Source: Agapanthus africanus (taxonomy: Eukaryota > Streptophyta > Magnoliopsida > Asparagales > Amaryllidaceae). From it: a DNA stretch of 64,000 nt. A program made the translations under genes and the position numbers. Below are positions 53,037-64,000 of this stretch, in pieces (the stretch's first letter is position 1; the number at the start of each line of letters is the position of its first letter). A model generated the notes under the pieces. The model was not told where the DNA came from. It searched no databases and saw only the letters and a list, made by a program, of their open reading frames with translations. The stretch covers positions 22,733,154 through 22,797,153 of the forward strand of contig JASDDO010000028.1 of NCBI GenBank assembly GCA_030015575.1, in the 5' to 3' direction.

Positions 53037-54920
53037 TTATTTGATCGGCTTGACGTCCGGGGATATTGCCAACTTGTGTACAGCAATCTCTGGATCTAGA
53101 CCTGGCATCTCAGAATAATTCCATGCGAAGCAATTTTTATGCTGCATGAGCACGTCCTTTAGCGTAGCCACCTTTTCTTTTGACAATAGCCCACTGACGA
53201 ACGTCGGCCGCGGGTCACTTGTCGTCCCCAAATCAATTTTCTTGAGGTTATCTGCAGTAGTATTTATTCCATCTTCCAGCTCTTTTGGCGCCGGCGGAAA
53301 CTCTGAGATTACCTCGCTATCATCGTTTTTGAAGCACCAGGGGAGTTCATCTATATCCTTGGGTTCTTCTTCCGACAGCGTTATCACGTGACAGATACGA
53401 GATCGCTTCCAAGACCGATGTTGATCCGGCTCTACTCTCGTGGATTTTGGTTTATGCTTCTGCGGCAGGGTTACCTTCCAGCTGCTGGATAGTGCAAACC
53501 TGCCTTGCTGATATTGATCTTCGACCCAGTTCTTGAAGGTGAAGCAGTTTTCGAGAGGATGTCCTATTGCCCTGTGGTAGGAGCAATAGTCTGGGTGAGA
53601 GACTTCGCCTGCTTGCTCAGGGTGCTTGGACTCCGGGAGGATAATCATTTGATGTTTTATGGCAAGATCAAGTATCTTCTTTGTCTTGTCTTGGGAAAAA
53701 GAGTATGCTCGACCCATCTTCTTTATAAGAGATGAATCCTGACCGCTCGATTCCTGATTGCGTGGCTTCTTGGACCCGCCTTGTCGTTGTCCAACGCCTT
53801 TCCTGCCCATTGGTTTGTTTCTGCCTCTGCGTCGGGCCTTTTGTACAACGGTTTGGCAAGGAGGAGCATTTTCATTTTTCACAGCCTGTTGAAGGAGGCG
53901 TTGCGTCCTGGCTTTCTCGTAGATAGACATTTCGTGATTATGGTCGTCTCGAACCTTTTGACCTGCTTCCCTTATAAACCTGTCCATTTTTTCTTCGAAC
54001 GAAGGATTGGGCATTTTCACGGTGGGAGCTCGTTCTGGTTTAGGATTAGCATGTTCCCACAGAGCATCTCCCTCTTTATCAAAGTCATGTATGACGTAGC
54101 AGTCGCGGAGTAGCTACCGTTTCTTGGATTGAACATATCTAAGCCCGGTCGTTTCCATTCTCCTGTTGGGCAACTTTCGTTGAGTTCCGGGAACGTTCTA
54201 GATCCTGTTATAGAATCGTGCTTGTCTCATAGTCTGCTTAAGGGGTACACCTTGGCGCCTTAATAGCCTTTTTAGTCCGCTGGTGTAATATCTGGGCAAA
54301 CGGATGGGTTGGATCCTGTCGGGTGTATAATTCGAGCCGTGCCAGATTTCTTTTTCCACTTTGGTTTCCCCGGATCGGTAGAATAGGATCTCCTTTTCAC
54401 CTTCTCTCCTGGGAGGGACATAGAACGTCTGTAGCTCTTCCACATTGTAGGTATCAAGCGCGTCTAGTTCTTTATGATGCTTGGGCGGAACCATGGCAAC
54501 TTGCAAACTTTGCTCTTCGTCAGCGAAGGTTTGTATTGAAGGCCGAGCAGAGAATACGGCATGAAACTCATCTTCCGAGTCGCTGCCGAAGTTCATCATA
54601 GGAGCGGACAGTCCTGGCTTTTTGCACTGGGGCGGACCTGAGTAAACTATCCCTTCTTCCTCCTCGGTATCACTCCCGAAGACCGGAATGGTAGTGATAG
54701 ATTTGTTTTCCAGTTTGTGACATCTTTCTGTGTCCTCAAAGTCTGGTAAGAAGTATTTGCATCTTCGTACTTGCGGCCTTTGTTCACGGAGAATGGGTTT
54801 AGCTCTCCTGTCACAGTATACTCGAGACCATCCTTGAAATATTTCATACACTGATGTTGTGTAGAGGGGATGATGTTTTACTCGTGTAACCAAGGTCGGC
54901 CGAGCAAAGCATTGTAGCAT
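53037..54920 (-). pseudogene. Tat-1 linker with second CHHC module
   Basis: After frame changes near 54770-54900, the frame carries KYFLPDFEDTERC and an acidic stretch. A TAG follows at 54198-54200, then from about 54110 WEHANPKPERAPTVKMPNPS. The second zinc module is YCSYHRAIGHPLENCFTFKN followed by EDQYQQGRFALSSSWKVTLP. It ends with the RT entry KNCFAWNYSEMPGLDPEIAV. TAA at 53037-53039 separates it from RT. Confidence 0.75.
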
Positions 54921-55966
54921 GTTTGGGCATCAATGATGTGGAACTTAATGTCCCTAACAAGCAGCCCAAAGCGTAACGTCAGTATTACGGACCCAAGCGT
55001 CCGTGATGACTGAGAGTCGAACCTGGAGATGGTGATCTTATCCCGAGCGAGGTGTTGAATGCTCATGCAGATTTCCTTTAGCACTCTTACGTTAAGGAGG
55101 TTGACGGAGGACCCATTGTCGGCCAGGATTTTACCTATCTTGATGTCATGACAGTATCCGGAGATATATAGGGGGTGATTGTGCTCGCATGTCCCAAGGA
55201 GGAGATCTTCATCGCCGAAGGTGATATCGGCTGTGTGTACTTCTTCCAACTCGTCCTTCATCTTTTCCTCGGCGAGGAAAGCTTGGAATTGCTCGGGCTC
55301 TTGTAATGCCTTGATCAGTGAATCTCTCGCCTCTTTGGATAGCAGAAGGGCATCGAGAATGCTGAGCTGCGAGGGTATCTTCCTTAAGTGTGCCAGAACG
55401 TTGTAGTCCACATTACTTTTCTTTGGCGGGTCCTTGGCTGTCAGCTTTTCGACGGCTTGGTCATCAAGGATGATATCCTTATGGACCTTTTCTTTCCCCT
55501 TATCTTTTCTATTTGACCCACTGTTTGAGGGCCCAAGATTCTTTTCGGGCAGCGTACAATTGCGTAGCTGAATGTTTGCACAGGTCTTTGGTTCCTCCAC
55601 TTTTCCCAAGGTTGATTCTTTAAAGAGAAGGCCAACAGTCATTTCTTCATCAGAGTCGCTCCCGAAGGTGAGAACTTGTGATCCCCCGGCATTGACCATG
55701 CGACAGTTGCCGGTGGTTCTTTTATTCTCCTCGGTCGTATCTCTTTGCTCCCGACGAGTTTTGCGTTTCATTCGCTTAAAATGTTGTCGGTGAGCAACAT
55801 ATCCCTGCCACCATCTTTTAAAAGCGTCGCACTCTTCGGTGGGGTGCGAAATCTTTCGATGATATAAGCGGTAGCTAGGATGTGTTTCTGCTTCACCAAG
55901 GGCGTTCACTTCAGAGGGTGGCGGCTTCATTCCCATCGATATGGCTTTGGCGAACCTCTTCCCCAT
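54878..55966 (-). pseudogene. Tat-1 protease region
   Basis: 362 residues open. DITFGDEDLLLGTCEHNHPL leads into GYCHDIKIGKILADNGSSVN, the aspartic protease site of Tat elements (D-x-G-S), and it ends HIIDAQTCYNALLGRPWLHE. The stop at 54878-54880 interrupts the frame just after HE; PSTQHQCMKYFKDGLEYTV follows in the same frame. Confidence 0.82.
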
Positions 55967-56017
55967 CTTAAACCTGTTTTTATTTGCGGTGGATGTACTT
56001 TGATCTGACGAGAGTGT

Positions 56018-56989
56018 CTAAACTCTCTCGTCCAGTCGCCGGCGTTTGGCCATCTCAAATATGGCCATCTCACACTCCCGATCAGCTTTACTTTTCAGAA
56101 GAGCTTCGTTTAGGAATGCATCGATCATTTCATCTGATGGCCCCAGAAGTTCCGGCTCAGGATCTGCCCCAAGTTTCTCGGTGCAAGGAGCTTCTTCATA
56201 GTCTATCGACGAGTGAGAGATCACATGGCAACTTGCCATGTAATCTTCAGATTCATCCGATGAGTCTTCTCTATCATTTCTGTCCTTAAGGACGTAGCTG
56301 AGGAACTCTTGGAGCGTGATTGGATTCTGCACCTTCTGGTTATACTCTTCCAGTGCGTCAATCTATTTTTGCAGGTCCGTGCGCTTGTCGCCAGGCTTCA
56401 CGGGATTTTTGGTCTTCTTCTTCGAAGATTTTGACGGCTGGGTGTGAGTGCTTTGGATATCACCACCGATTTTTAGAGTTGGGCGCGGCTTCAGCATCCT
56501 TTCGATTATCTCAAGATCCAGTGGATTCTTCCATCTAATTGCCGGGCATGTGTGGAGATCCTTCAGCATTCTTTTCATCTTGGCTGAAAGAGCGACCTCC
56601 CATGGAGTTTCTTCTACGAAAGAGCATGATGCCCCCGGTGTATCCATATTCTTAGGAGCGTGTGGCTGTGGCGGGTTCACCTTCCAATTTTCGGATAATA
56701 CGAACTTGCCCTGCTGGTACTGATCTTCTATCCATCTATTGAAGATGTAACAATTCTCGATCGGATGGCCCAACATTCGGTGATAAGGGCAATAGTTAGG
56801 ATTGCTAGTGTCTCCTAGTTGCGCTGGGCATCTTGGCTCCGGAAGAGTGATGGGCCTGTTGCGCAGTGCAAGCTCGAATAACCTCTTTGTCTTGTCTCGA
56901 GGGAACGAGTAAGGGCGTCTTATTTTATCTTCGAGAAATCGAATTCTATTATTTTGGCGATCTATTGGTCTCGGACCACCGGGCTGCTG
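56018..56989 (-). pseudogene. Tat-1 first CHHC module and linker
   Basis: RPYSFPRDKTKRLFELALRN and ITLPEPRCPAQ lead into YCPYHRMLGHPIENCYIFNR, a C-x2-H-x4-H-x4-C zinc-binding pattern, then EDQYQQGKFVLSENWKVNPP. The same module stands at about 53470-53720, so it is duplicated. A third diverged copy (YRLYHRKISHPTEECDAFKR, first Cys lost) is at about 55830-55880. Stops at 56363-56365 and 56018-56020. Confidence 0.72.
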
Positions 56990-57823
56990 TTAAGCATTGA
57001 CAACAACGATCGCTTTCCCCTTTCCCTTCTCATTTCGAGAGTCCGGTCTTGGAGGAGACGGTCTATGACCCATCTGGTCCATTTGTGCCAGTTGTTCGAT
57101 CAAGACCTGGAAAGTAGTCGGCTTGAAGAACATCGTGAACTGGGAGATAGTTGCATGAGGGTCCAGAGTGCCCATGAACATACCCACCGCCGGTGCTTCT
57201 CCGATGCGCTGTTCGCACTTCGACCACAGATTCCGCCATCGTATGGCGTATTGGACCCATGTCTCTCCTGGCTTCACCCTGGCATTGATCAATGCCGTTA
57301 TCGGGGTGCGTTCACTAGCACTCGCGAATCGTTGGGTGAATAAAAGCTCTATTTCCGCAAAAGTATTGACGGGGTCGTTTGGAAGTTCGGAGTACCATTC
57401 GAAGGCCGTCTCCGACAAGCTGTCGACGAATTGATGGAGCAAAAGCTTATCATTGCCTCCGGTGTTGCCGCAAAGAGCTCTGAACTGGGCGACGTGCTGG
57501 TGAGGATTGCCTGTCCCCTTATACACATGGAATTTAGGCATCGTGTATCCCGGCGGGTATTTTATTTGTTCATACCAGCCTGGATACGGTCGCCCAGTTT
57601 TAACGACTTGGCCAGCTGGTTCATTCGCCTGGTGAGCTCGTATTTGATGAGCTATATAGTCATCCAGAGCGGCTTTGGAAACGGTTTCCTCCTTGGCTGT
57701 TGAAAGAGCCGGAGGAGGGTTAGATGTCTCCCCTCTGTCGTCTTCAATAATGATCAGAGGGTCTTCAGCTGGAGGATCCGGCTGTAACATCATCCCTACC
57801 ATGTCTTGGAAGAGAAGCGCCAT
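56990..57823 (-). pseudogene. Tat-1 gag (Retrotrans_gag domain)
   Basis: 277 residues open. It contains YPPGYTMPKFHVYKGTGNPH, FVDSLSETAFEWYSELPNDP and TFAEIELLFTQRFAS, the capsid-type gag domain of the Tat lineage, at residues about 95-190. It ends VVVNA-TAA, and the frame continues QQPGGPRPIDRQNN, so the stop at 56990-56992 may be a mutation rather than the true end. Confidence 0.88.
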
Positions 57824-59188
57824 TCATTTTATGTTGGCAGCTTGTTCTGCTGCTTCTCTGTCCTTCTTTTCGAGGACTCTACGTAGGAAGTCGGCATCGG
57901 TTTCTTGTTCGTGACGCTGCTCTGATGACGCCTCCGGACTTTCTTTTGGCCCGGTGAGTGCGGCCATTGCAGTCAGCATCTCCTGAAGCTTCTGCTGTTG
58001 TTGTTCCTGAGCCCTTGTTATGGATCGGGTGAGCGGTCGGTGGTCTGTTGAAGGGCGACTTTCCTCTTTTCCGGAAGCCATGTAAATAGTATGCACCGTT
58101 ATTCCCCCAGACTTGGGGCGTTTGGGCTCAACGTCTTTGCAATCTGCCATAGTCACAGGGGCTTTCTCTGGCTTCCTTTTCTTTTGAGTGGTTGACGTCG
58201 AGGGGGCCGATGCAGTGGGCACCCAGGTGGTTGTCGTCCTTTGTGGCTTGCCAGGACGGTTCTTCTCCTTCTGAACCTTCAGCTTCTTCTGTCGGCGAGG
58301 ATAGTCTTGATCAATCACCGACTCCTGGACCCATCACCGAACTTTGTAAACTTTGGAGGACAGCCGTTGAGGGGGCTGAACCGGCTTTATTTCTGTAACA
58401 TTCTCCACTAGTGGAGGAGATCTTTTCAGTACAGCGGTAGGAGAGTTCCTGCGCACCTTGTTCAGCAATTCAAAGCCGTTCCCGGTTGGAACAGTAGCAT
58501 TGACTTCCACCGTTGGGGCTGGTGGAGTTAGCTCAAAGGGGGAGTTGCCCCCAGCCTTCCTTACTCGGCGCCAGTGGCGACATCGAGCGGGTCGAGCCGA
58601 TGGTGTTGGTTCGGTGATGGGGGTGGCTTTGTCATGCCCCCTGTTCTAGTGAGGCGTTGCTGGTACCAGCCTCTTGAAGACCGATGTCCGTTGAGTAGCA
58701 GTGTCTAATCTGTCAAAGATAGATTTTTGAGCAGGAACAGGAGCCGGAGTGGGAGCCGGAACAGTCCGTCTTGTAAAGACCGACCCTTTGGCAGGAAAAG
58801 CCGCCTTGACGACTTCAAAAGCAGGGATGGCTATCCTTTTCGGAATAACCTTTTCGGGAACTGCAGGCTTCATCATGGGCCTGCACGAACTTTGGCCCAG
58901 TCTGGCGAAGACCGAGACACTGGAGCTGGACGACCCGTTGAGTGGGGCCTCTGTAGTTGTAATCCGATCAAAGACCGACTTCTTGGGAGCTTCTTGTAAT
59001 GGTACAGGGGTGCTGAAGCACATCGGTGGGAGCATAGTCCCAAAGAACAATCCAGTGGCAGCCTGAGTCATCTGGTCCACCGGCATCGTGAACAAGGAGG
59101 CCTCTTGGGGCCCGTAAGCTATGCCTCCAGATGAGGCGGAGCGCGAGTTGCATTTGCAGTTGGAACACTTCACGCAAGTAGATGCCAT
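57824..59188 (-). pseudogene. Tat-1 gag N-terminal region
   Basis: It starts MASTCVKCSNCKCNSRSASS, Cys-rich, then carries repeated short units KSVFDRI, VSVFARLG, GSVFTRR, KSIFDRL and TSVFKRL, a SVFxRL repeat of about 25-30 residue spacing (58646-59010). After stops at 58646-58648 and 58334-58336 the frame continues with a basic section (DYPRRQKKLKVQKEKNRPGK) and a Glu/Gln-rich helix up to TGA 57824-57826. Function unknown; such repeats occur in Tat gag proteins. Confidence 0.7.
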
Positions 59189-59201
59189 TGATGTTTCACT
59201 T

Positions 59202-59213
59202 TCGGGCGTGCCA
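59202..59213 (-). other. Primer binding site of Tat-1
   Basis: The minus strand reads TGGCACGCCCGA, five bases after the LTR end at 59219. It starts with TGG as expected. I cannot name the tRNA with confidence. The gag ATG follows within about 15 bases, an unusually short leader. Confidence 0.6.
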
Positions 59214-59218
59214 GAATC

Positions 59219-61767
59219 TGTTCCCCGCCGAAAGACGCGGACGAAAATGCAGCGGACGTCTTGCCCGAATTCCTGGGCAGATGCTGATTTGTGCTATCCG
59301 TCCACCTCTCCGAAGATGCCAAGTTGATTTATGGCACCGTGTATCGAAGGTTTAAACGGATGCGGCCGATGTAGCAAACTTCGTCAGATTCCCCCTCGTT
59401 TGAGGGGTTTTTGATTGTGGGGACGCTCTTGCCTGCAGGCGCAAGCCCCTGCAGTTAATTACGCTACTGCATCACGGTAACAACTTTCTCCTTCTCCAGA
59501 TGGTCACTTCGTGTCGTGTGTGTTTGTTTTGTTTGTGGTTTCTCGTGAATTGTATACGGAGAATAATTTATGTTGTTGCCCGTAGGGCGTGGATTAGTCC
59601 AAATCCGTATTTTTCTTAGATTTGGGTTTTGGTTTGGGTTTAAGGATACGTTAGCCTCATTTGAGACTAAGATCGACTTAAACGTTAGTTAAGGATACGT
59701 TAGTCCAATGTTTAGACTAAGATCAACTTAACGGGATCGTTTAGATCAACCAAGAGAGTGTTTGGCCTCTGTTGTTTAGTTTAGGGACATTGCGGTCAAT
59801 TGTTAGTTTATGGACATTACGGTCTAATGTTAGTTTAAGGACGTCTCGGTCCAGGTTAAGGACATTGTAGTCCATGGGTTTAAGGACCCCACAGTCCAGG
59901 TTAAGGACATAGTAGTCCATGGGTTTAAGGACCCCACAGTCCAGTTTAAAGACATCGTAGTCTATGAAGTTTAAGGACATCGTAGTCCATGAGTTTACGA
60001 ACCCCACAGTTCATAGAAATGTGTGGTTGTAGGGACCCGTTACCTCTCTGAAGACGTTGAAGGATTACAACGACAGATATCAGAGGAGTAAAGAGATGCA
60101 CCCTTGAACCGATGTGAGTTGGTTGAAAGATCCGTAGTCCAGTTTGGGACTGAGGTCTGTTGAATATTCATGAGAAGATGGGCTCAGTTAAATGTAAGTT
60201 GAGGACTTATGGCCAGAATTGGGCTAAGTCCAATAAAATTAAAATATTTAACATTTTATTGCTCTGGGCTGTTCAGCCTTCATTTGGGCTTGGCCCTTTC
60301 AATAATGATGAGCATTAGGTCTTGATACTTTTTGTTGTATTGAATGCATAGTATTCATCAGAACAATGTGTGTTCTGACAATGTGCCACGTGGAGCGCCA
60401 AGCGCTTTGCTTCAATTAAAGAGCGCATTGCGCTTCTACCAAGTAGCGCACATGAAAATGACACGTGTCGCGCTTAGCGCTAAGCGCCAGTTTATTAGCG
60501 CACTGCGCTTTTAATTTATGAGCGCTTTGCGCTAGTTTAGTGGTGCACCAGTTAATGACACGTGGCGCACTTGGTGCTGAGCGCCAACCCATGAGCGCGG
60601 TGCACTGTTTCAGAAGCGCAAAGCGCAAGTCATGTCTGTGGATGATACGTGGCACGTTTTGGCGTTGAGCGCCGGTCCAGGGAGCGCAAAAGCGTAATTC
60701 ATGAGTGCAAGGCACTTTCTAATAGCCCAAACCGCATTTGATCAAATTTATGATCAGAGAACAAGTTTATACCTTTTTTAAAGGAGGATTTGCCTCTAGA
60801 TTCAAGAACAAAAGTTCTTATTTATAAAAGGGCTCTGCCTTTGTAGATCAGGGATCTGTGTGAAGAATATGTTCTTCTTTATTATTTGATGAAATCTTTT
60901 GATCTCTTTTACGAAAGACCTTGGTCTTTATAGATCTATGATCTTTTTTAGAATATAGTTCTTCTTTTTAGGAGATGATTTCATCTTTGTGTTCATTATT
61001 CATGTTCTTTACCTTGAAGAAATGATCTTCCTTTGCTAAAAGCTTGCTTTTCTGTCTTTGAGTTTTCTCAAAATTTGTAGGGGGTTTCTCCATCTTAGAC
61101 TTGAAGTCCTGGGGCCTTTATATAGGGTAAATTGATTTGTTAAATCAGTTTAAGAGATCTTTCTCTAACTGATTTGGGGATGCCTCCCAACCGTTGGATC
61201 TTTGATCCTAGGGCTTTTGTTTTACAGAAGGCAATCTTCTTGTTTTTAACAAGATTGGAAAGATCTTTCCATAACAGAATTTTAATTCTGATTAATTAAT
61301 AATTTATTATTAGATCTTTTGATCTAACGGTGGGGAATTTTTAATTCCAGCGTTGGTGCGCTTTGCGCTAGCGCACCTACGTTTGACACGTGGCGCGCAG
61401 CGCGGAGCGTAGCGCAACTGTGCTAGCGCACTCGTGTTTGACATGTGGCGCGCGGCGCGCCTAGCGCTAGCGCACTCATGGTGCACTGTCTAGGGCACAG
61501 CGCACCTGGCGCTAGCGCATCCGTGTTTGACACGTGGCGCGCAGCGCGCCTAATACTGGATCTGAAGCGTTGTTTTAATTTTTGAATTTTTAAACAGAGC
61601 TTTGCTCTGATTGTGGTGCGCTGCCTAGTGCGCAGCGCATCTGGAGTTAGCGCATCCATGTTTGACACGTGGCGTGCAGTGCACCTAGCGCTGGATCTGA
61701 AGCGTTGCTTCAATTTTTGAATTTTGAATTTTAAAAAAACAGAGCTATACTCTGATTGGGGGAAAAA
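59219..61767 (-). repeat. Tat-1 5' LTR
   Basis: Counterpart of 39097-41650. TATA on the minus strand at 61117-61124. GCGC palindrome blocks at 60370-60720 and 61350-61700, GACACGTGGCGC motifs, and TTTAAGGAC repeats at 59770-59990. The terminal bases read AAAAA where the 3' LTR has AAACA, so the LTR start has mutated. Confidence 0.88.
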
Positions 61768-61775
61768 TTCTCCAA

Positions 61776-62281
61776 TCAGGGGTCAAAAGTATAGGGTTTT
61801 ACAAACATATAGATAAAATTATCTAGTTCCCTCTCTGTCTTTTCCACCATGTCGAAGTGACGATCTTCGTGAGAAGTAGCTTCCCATCGGTAAGCACCGC
61901 ATTCACCAGCGAAAGCAGAGATGACGGCCCGATGAGCCCGTATTTGGCTCAGCAACTGAACAGAGAAATCCCCCAGGGCTTTGGTGATCAAGTGCACCTT
62001 GAAGAAGCACTCGATCTTGTCTTCAGCGGCATCGAGCATCACTGGGGTCATCTCCGCCGAGGAAGGGGGATATCAGCGAGCACGAACATGAGGATCATCC
62101 GAAACCAAATAGAGTTGGGAGGGAGAGGAGATCCTACACGAGTCAAAAGCTCGTGCAGCGCTGCGTCGCATTGGTCATCCATAAGAGCAGGATTCACCAA
62201 GCGCGCAGCGAAGCGAGGAAAAATGTCCTGAATGGGCACTTCCCATGGTTGTCGGCGACCATGTGGGCGGTTACAAGCCAT
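61776..62281 (-). pseudogene. Unknown antisense ORF beside a Tat-like LTR
   Basis: ATG at 62281 begins MACNRPHGRRQPWEVPIQDI. The first frame runs to TGA 62048-62050 and the adjoining frame carries on from ATG 62051 (MTPVMLDAAEDKIECFFKVH) to 61776, as if one base were lost. Upstream, TTTTCTCATTTTCAG (minus strand) looks like a splice acceptor, so this may be an internal or late exon. I do not recognise the protein. It occupies, in the plus-oriented element Tat-2, the place the antisense gene has in Tat-1. Confidence 0.4.
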
Positions 62282-62299
62282 AGTTAAGACAGTTCTCTG

Positions 62300-64000
62300 A
62301 AAATGAGAAAAGAAAGAAGCATTGCTTCAGATTATAAAGACTGAGCACAGAAAATTTTGTGCATAATGGAGCTATTTCCAAGATCTAGGAAATATAAGTT
62401 CTGGGGAATATAAGTTTGACTTAAAAGGAAGGTGAAAAGACACCTCCAACAATTGAAGCAATGCTTCATTACAGTGCCAAGTGCACTGCGTCCTGAGCAG
62501 TGCACCATGTGCAAAGCACGTGCGCGCTAGCGCTAGGTGCGCTGTGCTCTGAGCAGCGCACCACGTGTAAGACACGGATGCGCTGGCGCTAAGTGCGCTG
62601 CGCTCTAAGCAGCGCACCACGTGCAAAGCACGGGTGCGCTAGCGCTGGAACTAAATGCTCCCCACCGTTAGATCAAAGATCTAATAGTAATGATAAATCA
62701 TTAATTGATCAGAATTAAATTATGTTAAAAAAAGATTTCTCAAAATCTTTCCAAATAACAAGATTGTGCTCTGTAAATTAGAGCACCGTTGGATCAATGA
62801 TCCAATGGTGATTAAAAATCACTAAAAATACAGAATAAATTCTGTTTAGAAGATTTCCCAATCTTTGTTAAAAATAAGAAGATTACCTTCTGTAAATCAG
62901 AAGCCCTTGGATCAAATATCCAACAGTGCGAAAATCCCCAAATCAATTAGAGAAAAGATCTTCTTAACTGATTGAACTGATCAGCTTGCCCTATATAAAG
63001 GCCCCAAGACTTCAAGTCTGGGATATACAGAAGTATAGAGAGAAACCTCCTCATAAACTTTGAGAAATTCAAAGAAAAAGATGAAGATTTTTCTTCAAGG
63101 TAAAAAAGAATGGTGATGAACAGAGAGATGAAACCATCTCGTAATTAATTTAAAAAGAAGGATTCACTTCTTTAAAAGATCATAGATCTATAAAGACAAA
63201 AAATTCTTTCACAAAGAGATCGAAAGATCTCATCATAAAATAAAAGAAATTTACTTCTTCCTCACAGATCATAGATCCATAAAGGCAAAACCTTTCATCA
63301 ACATAAGAGATTGAAGAAATTTTGTTCTTAGAATCTTGAGACGAAGTTTCGTTTTTTTTAGATCACAAAATTGATCATATGCGCTTTGCGCTCTGGAACT
63401 TTTCTTCTGCGCTCTTAGACTGGCGCTCAGTGCCGAGCACGACACGTGTCCCTCACGCATGCGCCACTTAACGGTTAGCGCTTTGCGCTCTTGAAATAGC
63501 GCACTGCGCTCATGGGCTGACGCTCAGCGCCAGGCGCACCACGTGTCAATCACGTGAGCGTCATTACACTAATAGCGCTCTGCGCTCATAAACTGGCGCA
63601 ATGCGCCAATCATATGGCGCTTAGCGCCAAGCGCGACATGTGCCCCTCACGTGTGCGCTACTCAGCAGAAGCGCACTGCGCTCTTTGACTGGCGCAAAGC
63701 GCCAAGCGCACTACGTGTCGCGCTGATAGAATATGAATTGTTCTTTAATAAGCCCAAGGCTATGATGAATGCCCAGCATTCAATAAAAGACAAAATATTG
63801 TCAGAATTCAAGCATTGTTAAAAGGTCCAAGCCCAAGCAAATGCTCAACAGCCCAAAATTAATGTTAAACACTTTAATCTGATTGGACTTAGCCCAAGAT
63901 TGGCCATAAGTCCTCAAATTCAGATTAACTAAGCCCATATGCTCATAAATCTTTTAACATATCTTAGCTACAAATCGGACTACAGATCTTTAAACCAAAA
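62300..64000 (+). repeat. Tat-2 LTR, plus strand (cut by the window edge)
   Basis: Reverse-complement relative of the Tat-1 LTR: ATTGAAGCAATGCTTC, GCGC-rich blocks with CACGTG (62470-62660 and 63370-63725), TATATAAA at 62992-62999 followed by CCCCAAGACTTCAAGTC, as in Tat-1 (minus strand near 40985). The start is approximate. Overall clearly diverged from Tat-1, so it belongs to a different subfamily or is older. Confidence 0.7.

Larger units (their letters stand above)
49918..59188 (-). pseudogene. Tat-1 gag-pol polyprotein (inactivated)
   Basis: ATG at 59188, only about 15 bases past the primer site; natural stop TGA at 49918-49920. Order: variable gag N-terminus, gag, first CHHC module, protease, second CHHC module, RT, RNase H, archaeal-type RNase H, integrase. 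In-frame stops include 58646, 58334, 57824, 56990, 56363, 56018, 54878, 54198, 53037, 52341, 51184, 50524, about 50438 and 50047; frame changes lie near 54770-54900 and 51772. Several stops replace Gln or Trp codons. Confidence 0.88.
39097..61767 (-). mobile_element. Tat-1: 22.7 kb Ty3/gypsy Tat-lineage element
   Basis: LTRs 39097-41650 and 59219-61767, flanked by ATCTC (39092-39096) and TTCTC (61768-61772), a 5-bp duplication with one mismatch. Minus-strand gag-pol occupies 49918-59188; beyond it lie repeat arrays and, on the plus strand, an eight-exon extra gene. Dual RNase H, the LPE/CHHC modules and the size are typical of the Tat lineage. LTRs differ at roughly one base in fifteen to twenty by eye, so it is older than Tek-C. 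It is broken by many stops. Confidence 0.9.

Overview
The window is nuclear DNA of a flowering plant, almost certainly a repeat-rich, heterochromatic stretch. The evidence is Ty3/gypsy LTR retrotransposons of two plant lineages (Tekay/Del-type chromovirus and Tat), terpene synthase pseudogene pieces, GT-AG introns of 67-84 bp, plant-type TATA boxes and poly(A) signals, and microsatellites. I see no intact host gene and no rRNA or tRNA gene.

Layout. (1) 1-6446: a minus-strand non-autonomous chromovirus derivative (called Tek-A) with ~3.3 kb LTRs and only 382 bp between them. It sits inside the 5' LTR of a plus-strand relative, Tek-B (6447-11612, 472 bp internal). (2) 11613-14613: older sequence holding two terpene synthase fragments in head-to-head orientation. 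(3) 14614-34346: a minus-strand element, Tek-D (LTRs ~3.7 kb, only a gag remnant inside, AAAAT target duplication on both sides). Its 3' LTR is split by a plus-strand Tekay/Del element, Tek-C (18259-29527, also AAAAT on both sides), which carries a complete but broken gag-pol. (4) 34347-39096: old non-coding flank with LTR-like pieces. (5) 39097-61767: a 22.7 kb minus-strand Tat element (Tat-1). Its gag-pol has dual RNase H and is broken by stops. Downstream of pol, on the opposite strand, lies an eight-exon gene with a plant-mobile-domain-like region and a C-terminal coiled coil. (6) 61768-64000: part of a second Tat-like element in plus orientation.

How the parts relate. Tek-A and Tek-B have LTRs of the same family as Tek-C and keep PPT and leader remnants but no pol, so they would have depended on a Tek-C-like helper. 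Tek-C itself is dead: in-frame stops, two frameshifts, and an RT active site changed from the family's D-D pair to D-A. Tat-1 is also dead (RT motif FIED, no integrase glutamate, many stops). The Tat antisense gene has its own TATA box.

Most notable. The Tek-A/B/C LTRs all carry, at the same place near the 3' end, a 27-codon ORF whose start codon lies in one arm of a 12-bp stem-loop. Differences between the three LTR types fall largely on silent codon positions, and Tek-D has a related acidic ORF at the equivalent place. I do not know this micro-ORF as a described feature. Also unusual: seven phase-1 introns giving six symmetrical exons in the Tat antisense gene, three short introns in Tek-C gag-pol, a ~20-copy 29-bp array carrying TGACGT, and a Tat LTR built largely of tiny inverted repeats.
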